Shown in pieces: positions 5,038 to 11,288 of a stretch of 11,288 bases of DNA. The DNA is from CAZZNQ01 sp964655775. Lineage in GTDB: Bacteria; Planctomycetota; Brocadiia; SM23-32. The DNA lies in assembly GCA_964655775.1 (NCBI GenBank), contig CAZZNQ010000114.1:1-11288 (forward strand), read 5' to 3'. The position numbers and the translations under genes are program-made. The notes beneath the pieces were generated by a model. That model did no database searches and was not told the DNA's origin. It saw nothing but the letters and a program-made list of their open reading frames with translations. Each line of letters starts with the position of its first letter. Position 1 is the first letter of the stretch.

Positions 5038-6948
5038 ATGACTTCTGCCTCGCACAACCTCCAGAAGAAGCTTGCCTCGGCCTTCCTCGTGTGCCTGGCC
5101 CTCAGCGTGCCGGCTGCGCTTGTGCTTTTTGGGCCGCGCGAGACCTACGGGGAACCTCCAGAGTTCGGACGCAACGACACGGCCGGGATGGGCATACTGC
5201 CGGCGCATGACCAGACTTGGGACGTGGGCGTCGATGCAGCAGATGCGGCCTATCTGGTGGGGTACTTTCTCGACTGTCTGGCGGCACGCAACGTCGGCAG
5301 ACGGGCGCCGGAGGCGCAGGATCCGCCTGCCTCCTGCGCCGAGGCAACGGACGCGCCTGTTTTCGTGAGCGTGTATATCCCGGGCGAGCCCCGACTCCGG
5401 ACGGCCGCCCGTGAGCAAACCGTTCTGGACAGTGTGCGCACAACCGTGGACCGCCTGCTGCGCCAGGTCGGCGGCCTGATCCCGGCGGAAGCGCTCCGCA
5501 TCCGCATCGACATCATGACCGACGCCCGTCGCATGCCCGTGCCGCAACGTGAGTTGTTCGCTGCCCGCGGGCTGGGGGAGCCCTGCGGCGTTGCGCTGCA
5601 GAGCGGCGAGAAGCTCAGCGTTCTGCTTCCGGCGGATATCGCGGACAAGCGCGCCACGAACCATCTGGACCTGATGCGATTGGCGTGCCGCGATGTGGGC
5701 CTGGACGAGGCAGCCTGGTCGCGGGACCAGGTCGACATCTGGCGCATCCGCTGCCGTGGGTTCCTGAACATCGGTCCGGGTGGCCGCTACGTCGTCGCCA
5801 GTGACCGCGGCCTCGTGCCGATGGGGGACGCTACGGTGGCGCGTTTGCTGCGATCGGTGCGCACGGCCAGCGATTACCTTGTTGGTTCCAAGGAGGAGGA
5901 CGGGTCCTTCCGGGGCTACTGGAATCCCGCGACCGCCCTGAGTCTGGGCTGCCAGAGCATAGTCGACCAGGCGGCCGCCGCGGCGGCTCTTGGGGCGTCC
6001 TGCAGCCTGCGGCCCTCGGAGGAGACGCTCCAGGCATGCCACGAGGCGATATCCTACGTAATGCACTACACGGACGCGGATCCGGTGAACCCGTCGCGAG
6101 CCATCACGCGTCGGGAAGAAACGTGCCGAACCGTGCTGGAACTGGAGGCGAGCTCCGAGGCCCTTCTCGCGCTCTGTCGCTACCGGGCCGCGAGCGGCAA
6201 GACGGAGCCGGACGCGTGGATTCTGGCCCTGGCGAACTTCCTGGTCTCGATGCAGCGCGAAGACGGTCTTTTCAACACCAAGTTCGACTCGGAGGAGCGG
6301 CTTGCCCTGCTGCCGAAGCGGGACGAGGACCGTTTGGTCGTTCACGCCAAGGCGCTCGAGGCCCTCTGTGCGGCGTACGCGGTAGTACCAGCCCCGAACA
6401 TTCTGGCCGCCGCCCGGCGCGGGCTGGAGGCCATGCAAGGGATGCATGTCGGCGAGGACGGTTCAGTAAGGGATTACTCAGCCTCCGAAGCCAGGCGTCT
6501 CTCGTCGGCGGTGCTGGAGTTCTCCGCGCTCAACGACGCCGAAGCCTACCTGCCGTGGATCGAAAACGTGGTCTCGCAGCGACTGCCTCATCAGTTGACC
6601 GAGGGTGACGACCCGCCTTCCGACATGCTCGGCGGCACCTTGGCGGGCTTCCCGCCGAAGGCCGGTCAGACGGCCGACGATCTGTGCGCGTACGCAGCGG
6701 CATGTGCACTGGGAGTGCCGGAACAGCAGCGTTTCCTGGACGCCGCCCGGCGGTCGGCGGTCTACATAATGCGACTGCAGTACCTGCCGGAAAACAGCTA
6801 CTATGTCTCTCCCACCGTGTTGAGCACCGGAGGAATACGCGAGCAAGTGGGAATGAACGTCGTGAGCCTGCGCACTATGGAAGCGGCTCTCAACGGACTG
6901 ACGATGTTGGCTCAGCTTGAGCAGATGGAGGCCGGTCGGCATGATTGA
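5038..6948 (+). CDS. Membrane-anchored AMMECR1-like domain + alpha/alpha-toroid protein
   Basis: From ATG 5038 the product is 636 aa; an ATG at 4972 would add 22 residues, and neither start has a good binding site. 5038 is preferred because it places a basic N-terminus directly before a hydrophobic segment (about 12-32), a signal anchor or uncleaved signal peptide with the rest outside the cytoplasm. Residues about 65-245 read like AMMECR1: an N-terminal helix (DAADAAYLVGYFLDCL), VFVSVYIPGEPRLR (108-121) in place of FVTL..G.LR, RIRIDIM (154-160), then a CGVALQSGEKLSVLLP segment (183-198) and LMRLACRDVGLDEAAW (212-227). The family's RGCIG motif is absent. Residues about 275-625 are helical with repeated EDGxF-like turns (DGSF 288-291, DGLF 409-412, DGSV 474-477), suggesting a prenyltransferase/terpene-cyclase-like toroid. 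No biochemical function can be assigned. The next gene starts within its stop. Confidence 0.82.
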   Translation: MTSASHNLQKKLASAFLVCLALSVPAALVLFGPRETYGEPPEFGRNDTAGMGILPAHDQTWDVGVDAADAAYLVGYFLDCLAARNVGRRAPEAQDPPASCAEATDAPVFVSVYIPGEPRLRTAAREQTVLDSVRTTVDRLLRQVGGLIPAEALRIRIDIMTDARRMPVPQRELFAARGLGEPCGVALQSGEKLSVLLPADIADKRATNHLDLMRLACRDVGLDEAAWSRDQVDIWRIRCRGFLNIGPGGRYVVASDRGLVPMGDATVARLLRSVRTASDYLVGSKEEDGSFRGYWNPATALSLGCQSIVDQAAAAAALGASCSLRPSEETLQACHEAISYVMHYTDADPVNPSRAITRREETCRTVLELEASSEALLALCRYRAASGKTEPDAWILALANFLVSMQREDGLFNTKFDSEERLALLPKRDEDRLVVHAKALEALCAAYAVVPAPNILAAARRGLEAMQGMHVGEDGSVRDYSASEARRLSSAVLEFSALNDAEAYLPWIENVVSQRLPHQLTEGDDPPSDMLGGTLAGFPPKAGQTADDLCAYAAACALGVPEQQRFLDAARRSAVYIMRLQYLPENSYYVSPTVLSTGGIREQVGMNVVSLRTMEAALNGLTMLAQLEQMEAGRHD

Positions 6949-7426
6949 GAAAGCGCGCATCAGCGACCCACCGGCCATCATGGCTTTGATCAACGGCTTC
7001 GCACGGCGCGAAGTGATGTTGCCGCGTTCACTGAACGATGTGTACGAGTCATTGCGCGACTTCATCGTGTACCGGGACGGCGGCGAGATCGTCGGCTGCG
7101 CCGCCTTGCACGTGAGCTGGAAAGGCCTGGGGGAAATACGGAGCCTCGCAGTGCGCGAGAACTCCCAGAGCCGCGGCGTGGGCAGGGACCTGGTCGAGGC
7201 ATGCCTGGCCGAAGCACAAGAGATGGGCATGGAGCGCGTGTTCGTCCTGACGTACGTGCCGGAGTTCTTCCAGCGGTTCGGCTTCGAGCCGTACCCGAAG
7301 GAGGACCTCCCGCACAAGATCTGGGCCGTCTGCATTCACTGCCCGAAATTCCCGGACTGCGACGAGGTGGCGCTCGTGAAGACGCTGGAGGGATCGACCC
7401 GCGGATCGGGGGCGGATGGGAGGTAG
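6941..7426 (+). CDS. GNAT N-acetyltransferase, short ArgA (N-acetylglutamate synthase) type
   Basis: A 161-aa acetyl-CoA-dependent acetyltransferase. The sequence resembles the single-domain proteins usually annotated as amino-acid N-acetyltransferase (argA type), which acetylate glutamate for arginine synthesis. Visible: IRDF (about 38-41) after MLPRSLNDVYESL, EIVGCAAL (49-56), EIRSLAVRENSQSRGVGRDLV (65-85) with the acetyl-CoA pyrophosphate loop Q-S-R-G-V-G (76-81), FFQRFGF (109-115) and a C-terminal CIHCPKFPDC (131-140) with three cysteines. No amino-acid kinase domain is attached. ATG 6941 is chosen: GGAGG (6927-6931) lies 9 bases upstream and the start overlaps the preceding stop (6946-6948), indicating translational coupling. 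No other arginine gene is nearby, so the substrate remains inferred. Confidence 0.9.
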   Translation: MIEKARISDPPAIMALINGFARREVMLPRSLNDVYESLRDFIVYRDGGEIVGCAALHVSWKGLGEIRSLAVRENSQSRGVGRDLVEACLAEAQEMGMERVFVLTYVPEFFQRFGFEPYPKEDLPHKIWAVCIHCPKFPDCDEVALVKTLEGSTRGSGADGR

Positions 7427-7429
7427 CCT

Positions 7430-10400
7430 GTGGCCTGCAGCGATGGCGCGAACCGATTCACACCCGAGGACAGCAGCGTAAGGGAATCCATCGAGGCGGC
7501 GACCGGTCGCTCTCTGCTGGTGGAAGCGGCGGCCGGCACCGGCAAGACCACGCTGATCGTCGACCGGATCCTCAGGGGCGTGCTGGACGGCTCGCTCAGG
7601 ATGCGCGCAACGGTGGCCATCACCTTCACGGAAAAAGCCGCCGGCGAGCTGGAGGAACGGCTTCGGCGCAGGCTGGCAGAGGCAGCGGAAAACGAGACGC
7701 TTTCCGAGCGCGAACGCTCGCGCGTCCGGCGGGCATTCGACGAGCTGGACCGGGCTCATATCTCCACCATTCATTCTTTTTGCTCCGGCATCCTGCGCGA
7801 GAAGCCGGTGGAAGCCGGTGTCGACCCACAGTTCAGCGTCATGGACGAAACTCCGTCGCAGTTGCTCATGCGCGATTGCTGGACCCAGTGGATGGACCGG
7901 CAGGTTGAGGACAGCCCCGCCGTGCTGGTGCGACTGCTGCAGGCGGGGGCGCGCATGGCCGACCTGCGCGGTCTGGCCTGGGCGCTTGCGAACGCTCCCG
8001 AGGTGATGGAAAGCCTGCCGGATCTTGCCGGGCGCATCAACGCTGACCCGACCGGACCCATTCGCGATCTTTGCGTAGCGGCAGCCGACGCGCTCCCCGT
8101 GTTCGAGGCCTATATGCGGCGCGGGGGCAATCAGCACTCGCGCGAACTGCAGCGGCTGGCCGCCCTGACCGCCGCGCCCGGAGCCGCCGACGGGGACACA
8201 CTGGTGGGGCTCGGCTGCCGGATCGGGGCCATAGACGCCGACAGAGCCCTGAAGAGCATCGCAAAGGACCACCGTGACGAAGCAGGACCGCTGCTGAGCC
8301 GTCTCGTAGAGGTCGGCGCGAGGATCGGTGCCCGCCTCGCGTGGAACGCCCTGGGTTGGCTCTCCGGTTTCGTGGAGGAATACGCCGCGGCCAAACGAAG
8401 GCACGGGGCGCTGGACTTCCAGGACCTTCTCGTGCTGGCCGCCCGCCTGCTGCGCGACCGCCCCGACGTGAGGCGCTACTTCCAGGGCCGATTCGATGCC
8501 TTCTTCGTCGACGAGTTTCAGGACACGGATCCGCTTCAGGCAGAACTGATTGCCTACCTCTGTGAGCGACCCGGTTCCGGCCCTGCTGCGGCCATGCGCG
8601 ATGTCAGGCTGGCCGACGGGAAGCTGGTCGCCGTCGGCGATCCCAAGCAGTCCATCTACCGCTTCCGACGCGCGGACGTCCAGGTGTATGAAGCGTTCAA
8701 AGACCTGTTCCGCAGAGGTTCGTTCGCGGAAGAGCGTGTCGAGCGTCTCTGGTGCAACTTCCGTTCGGGTCGCCGTCTCCTTGAATGGCTCAACCGGGCC
8801 TTCGAGAGCGTGTTCGGCGTGTCCCACCCGGAGGGCGTCGTGCAGGCCGAGCCGGTCGATCTCGTCTCGGGACGTGCTCCCACGGCAGGCGAGGGTGCGT
8901 CCGTGGTGGCCTTCTGCCCGCCGATTGCGCCCCCATCCGAGTGGAACGCCGAGGTCGCCCGCCGGCACGAGGCCCATTACCTGGCCCTTGCTGTCAAGAG
9001 GGCGGTCGAACATGGGGAGTGTCTGCCGACGGGAGACAGCCCCCTCGCCTACGGCGATTTCGCGTTCCTGTTCCGGGCCTTGACCGACGTGGACGTCTAT
9101 CAGGATGCCCTGGAACGTTACGGCGTGCCCTGTCGCGTCGTCGGCAGCAAGCACTTCTATCGCCGGGAGCAGGTGAACGAGACCCTTGCCGTCATCAGGG
9201 CCGTGGACGATCCGCTGGACGAGGCGGCCGTCGTCGGCGCCCTGCGCAGTTCATTCTTCGGCTTCAGCGACGAAGACCTGTTCCGGTTCCGCGAGAGGGG
9301 CGGCCGGTGGAACTATCTCTACAGGACAGTGGAGGAGGGACCGGTCGCCGGAGCCATGGAGCAACTGCTGGGCTGGCACCGTCGGTCCAACCGCGTGCCC
9401 CCACATGTTCTGCTGGCTCGCATCTTCGATGAGACAAAGGCGGTGCAGGCGTTCCAGGTGAAGCCGGCCGGCGACCAGAGGGCTGCGAACTTGGAGAAGC
9501 TGCTTAGCGATTTGCGCGAGCTGGGAAGGCTGGGGCGCACGTTCGGAGCGTGCGTCCGCCACCTGAGCGAACTGGGCCAGGCCGAACTGCCCGAGTCCGA
9601 GTCGGCGGCCGTCGAGCCGGGCGGAGACTTCGTGCAGTTGCTCTCCATGCACAAGGCGAAGGGGCTCGAGTTCCCGGCCGTGGTGCTGCCGGACTTATCG
9701 CGCCGGTTTGCCGGCAAGCAGAAGCTTGGATCGTTGCTGCTGGACAGGATGGGGGGCCGACAGGGATTCCGCGTGAGGGGGGGGATTGAGACGGAGTCCT
9801 ACGCCCGCATGGCGGAGGACGAGCTCGCTAACCAGATTGCCGAAGAGCATCGTCTGCTTTACGTGGCCTGCACGCGCGCCAGACGGCTGCTGGTGCTGTC
9901 CTTGTATTGGCGGCAGGGGAAGCTGCAGCCCTGCTACCAGACGGTGCTTGAGGGATGCGGCTGCGTTGTAGATGCGGAGTCGGTGCCTTACGGAGAGGAG
10001 CGGGACGGCGTGCTGTACTACGATACTCGCCCGCTCATCTCGGCGCTGGATCTCGCCGCGCGCCCACGAGACGCGGTTCGGCCCGATGACGCCGATGCGG
10101 ATGCGCTGGTTGAGCGGCGGCTGCAGTGGACCGAGGACCACCGGCGGCTGGCTGCTGCGGCGTCGGCGGCGGAGCCCTGTGTGGTGCCCAGCGCGCTGGG
10201 GCACGCGGCCGAGTCGGATAAGTATCTCGACGATGGCATGGAGGACGCGGGCGGCCGGGACATCGGCACGCTGTTTCACAACCTGGTCGGCACGATTCCG
10301 GTGGACGAGCTGCTGGACTCGAGGGATGATCAGATTGCCGTCGACGTTGCTGCCGCCGAGGCCGTTTCATTGGGTCTGAGCGAGGCGTTTGTCGGTCCGG

Positions 10401-10831
10401 TGACCGAACTCTTGCGCGCTTGCCGTGGCAACGCGGAGTTCGTCGCGTTGCTGTCCGAGGCGGAGACAGTGCGCCGCGAGGTGCCGTTCACCGTGCCTCT
10501 GGCGGAGATACTGGACGCCCCGCCCGTGGGCGGCGGCTTCACGGAGGGCAGCATCGATCTGCTGGCCAGGACGGCGGACGGGACGGCAATCGTGGATTTC
10601 AAGACCGATCGTGTGGCGCCCGATCGGCTGCAGGAGGCCGCCGACCGCTACTGGCCCCAACTGGCGCTGTACGCACTGGCTGCCGAAGCATGCGGATGGT
10701 GCGATGGTGACCTGCAACTGGCCCTCTTCTTCGTCAGGGCAGGTCGGCTTCTGCGCCGATCCCTGGACGACGATCTTCGGCGCCGGGTGCGCGCCCTGGT
10801 GCACGAGCGCATCAGCGACGGTGTCTCCTGA
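7430..10831 (+). CDS. addA: AddA/RecB-type UvrD-family helicase-nuclease
   Basis: A 1133-aa SF1A DNA helicase with C-terminal RecB-family nuclease, expected to act in double-strand-break end resection. Helicase motifs are complete: Walker A AAAGTGKT (33-40), Ia TFTEKAAGELEERL (65-78), STIHSFC (112-118), II VDEFQDTD (360-367), III VGDPKQSIYRFRRAD (402-416), IV LWCNFRS (440-446), V LLSMHKAKGLEFPAVVLP (737-754) and VI EEHRLLYVACTRAR (805-818). The nuclease is intact: GTLFH (946-950), GSIDLL (1040-1045, Asp1043), IVDFKTD (1054-1060, Asp1056 and Lys1058) and YWPQLALYALA (1074-1084). An Asp/Ala/Arg-rich linker lies near 875-915. GTG 7430 is the start, with GGGAGG (7418-7423) 6 bases upstream and only 3 bp after the GNAT stop. 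AddA normally works with AddB, usually encoded next to it; none is seen here. A RecB-like or stand-alone role is possible. Confidence 0.93.
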   Translation: MACSDGANRFTPEDSSVRESIEAATGRSLLVEAAAGTGKTTLIVDRILRGVLDGSLRMRATVAITFTEKAAGELEERLRRRLAEAAENETLSERERSRVRRAFDELDRAHISTIHSFCSGILREKPVEAGVDPQFSVMDETPSQLLMRDCWTQWMDRQVEDSPAVLVRLLQAGARMADLRGLAWALANAPEVMESLPDLAGRINADPTGPIRDLCVAAADALPVFEAYMRRGGNQHSRELQRLAALTAAPGAADGDTLVGLGCRIGAIDADRALKSIAKDHRDEAGPLLSRLVEVGARIGARLAWNALGWLSGFVEEYAAAKRRHGALDFQDLLVLAARLLRDRPDVRRYFQGRFDAFFVDEFQDTDPLQAELIAYLCERPGSGPAAAMRDVRLADGKLVAVGDPKQSIYRFRRADVQVYEAFKDLFRRGSFAEERVERLWCNFRSGRRLLEWLNRAFESVFGVSHPEGVVQAEPVDLVSGRAPTAGEGASVVAFCPPIAPPSEWNAEVARRHEAHYLALAVKRAVEHGECLPTGDSPLAYGDFAFLFRALTDVDVYQDALERYGVPCRVVGSKHFYRREQVNETLAVIRAVDDPLDEAAVVGALRSSFFGFSDEDLFRFRERGGRWNYLYRTVEEGPVAGAMEQLLGWHRRSNRVPPHVLLARIFDETKAVQAFQVKPAGDQRAANLEKLLSDLRELGRLGRTFGACVRHLSELGQAELPESESAAVEPGGDFVQLLSMHKAKGLEFPAVVLPDLSRRFAGKQKLGSLLLDRMGGRQGFRVRGGIETESYARMAEDELANQIAEEHRLLYVACTRARRLLVLSLYWRQGKLQPCYQTVLEGCGCVVDAESVPYGEERDGVLYYDTRPLISALDLAARPRDAVRPDDADADALVERRLQWTEDHRRLAAAASAAEPCVVPSALGHAAESDKYLDDGMEDAGGRDIGTLFHNLVGTIPVDELLDSRDDQIAVDVAAAEAVSLGLSEAFVGPVTELLRACRGNAEFVALLSEAETVRREVPFTVPLAEILDAPPVGGGFTEGSIDLLARTADGTAIVDFKTDRVAPDRLQEAADRYWPQLALYALAAEACGWCDGDLQLALFFVRAGRLLRRSLDDDLRRRVRALVHERISDGVS

Positions 10832-10846
10832 CGGGCGCGCCGCCCG
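10832..10846 (+). terminator. GC hairpin after addA, possible weak terminator
   Basis: CGGGCG (10832-10837) pairs with CGCCCG (10841-10846) over a 3-base loop, immediately after the TGA. Only two T residues follow, so it is a poor intrinsic terminator. It abuts the next promoter's -35 box (10849). Confidence 0.3.
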
Positions 10847-10848
10847 GC

Positions 10849-10878
10849 TTGACACCTCCGCTGCGGGTGTGCTATACG
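10849..10878 (+). promoter_or_regulatory. Sigma70-type promoter with extended -10
   Basis: A perfect TTGACA (10849-10854) is followed after 18 bp by TATACG (10873-10878), preceded by TGC (10870-10872), an extended -10 element. This predicts a start near 10885 and a leader of about 50 nt before ATG 10935, making the last gene a separate transcription unit from addA. Confidence 0.7.
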
Positions 10879-10934
10879 TGCTTACTGGTGAACGGAACCC
10901 TTTTCAGTGGGCCTTTTCGAGTGAGGGACAATCC

Positions 10935-11288
10935 ATGTTACTGGCGCGCCTGATGGGATGTCTTGCGGCCGTGGCAGTCATGTCGGCTATCGGTTGCGTT
11001 TCGGGGGAGAGCTACACGGACGCCACGTACAACTTCGGCGCGGTGCAGCGGGTTGCCGTACTGGACGTGGCCGGCGGTGCGCTTGGCGGCGAGGGGGGCC
11101 GCAACTACGTGGCGGACCAGATCGGCCTTGAGCTCATGAAGAAGGGCTACCAGGTGCTGGAGCGGGCCCAGATGCAGGAGCTGCTCCGGGAGCAGAACTT
11201 CGAGCTGTCCGGCGCCACCAGCCAAGCGGACGCCGTCAAGGCAGGGCGTCTGCTCAATGTCGACGCCGTTCTGATGGCCAACGTGATC
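10935..11288 (+). CDS. CsgG-like lipoprotein, N-terminal part (runs off window)
   Basis: 118 codons are present, without a stop. The N-terminus MLLARLMGCLAAVAVMSAIG followed by Cys21 is a lipoprotein signal peptide (lipobox AIGC), so the mature protein should be lipid-anchored at the cell envelope. The rest follows the CsgG/curli-secretion fold order: a beta strand RVAVLDVAGG (about 39-48), then GLELMKKGYQVLERAQMQELLREQ (about 63-86) and a LLNVDAVLMANV strand at the end, the pattern shared by CsgG-type proteins and other envelope lipoproteins. GAGGGA (10923-10928) lies 6 bases upstream of the ATG. Whether it is a secretion pore, as true CsgG is, or one of the many CsgG-like proteins of unknown role needs the missing C-terminus. 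Confidence 0.85.
   Translation, partial: MLLARLMGCLAAVAVMSAIGCVSGESYTDATYNFGAVQRVAVLDVAGGALGGEGGRNYVADQIGLELMKKGYQVLERAQMQELLREQNFELSGATSQADAVKAGRLLNVDAVLMANVI

Noticed and set aside
4624..6447. Minus-strand open frame of 607 codons spanning the divergent intergenic region
   Set aside because: It crosses the aminotransferase gene in a different frame, both candidate promoters and the antisense of the AMMECR1-like gene; composition is non-protein-like.
7049..9154. Very long open frame on the minus strand (701 codons) opposite the GNAT and addA genes
   Set aside because: It lies antisense to two proteins with complete family motifs and is His/Arg/Gln/Pro-rich with no recognisable domain; long antisense openness is expected in GC-rich genes.

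Overview
The window is GC-rich bacterial chromosome with eight recognisable genes and a gene-poor left end. Probable organism: a Gram-negative-type bacterium, because the last gene encodes a CsgG-type lipoprotein. I lean to Planctomycetota or a PVC relative, because a short intergenic motif near 591-625 resembles a dispersed repeat I associate with those genomes. This is inference; there is no rRNA or marker gene to settle it.

Layout. Positions 1-700 hold no convincing gene: a possible 21-codon tail of an upstream gene, a doubtful Arg/Gly-rich reading frame with a good ribosome binding site, several hairpins and a small inverted repeat. A near-consensus promoter (702-729) then drives pyrB-pyrI (774-2179), the catalytic and regulatory chains of aspartate carbamoyltransferase, joined by an ATGA overlap. 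Converging on it from the minus strand is a two-gene unit, a DegT/DnrJ/EryC1/StrS-type sugar aminotransferase (3519-4766) followed by a phosphomannomutase/phosphoglucomutase (2166-3503). It has its own TTGACA-17-TATCCT promoter and probably supplies activated or amino sugars for surface glycans. The pyrI and mutase 3' ends overlap by 14 bp.

From 5038 to 10831 a plus-strand run of three tightly packed genes encodes (i) a membrane-anchored or exported protein that reads as a degenerate AMMECR1-like domain fused to an alpha/alpha-toroid (prenyltransferase/terpene-cyclase-like) domain, (ii) a short ArgA-type GNAT acetyltransferase starting inside the previous stop, and (iii) a full-length AddA/RecB-type helicase-nuclease whose GTG start follows 3 bp after the GNAT stop. 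The three share no obvious pathway. A new promoter (TTGACA with an extended -10) then starts a CsgG-like lipoprotein gene that runs off the right edge.

The most unusual item is the AMMECR1-like/toroid fusion and its coupling to an acetyltransferase and an AddA lacking an adjacent AddB. No CRISPR array, IS element, tRNA or rRNA was seen.
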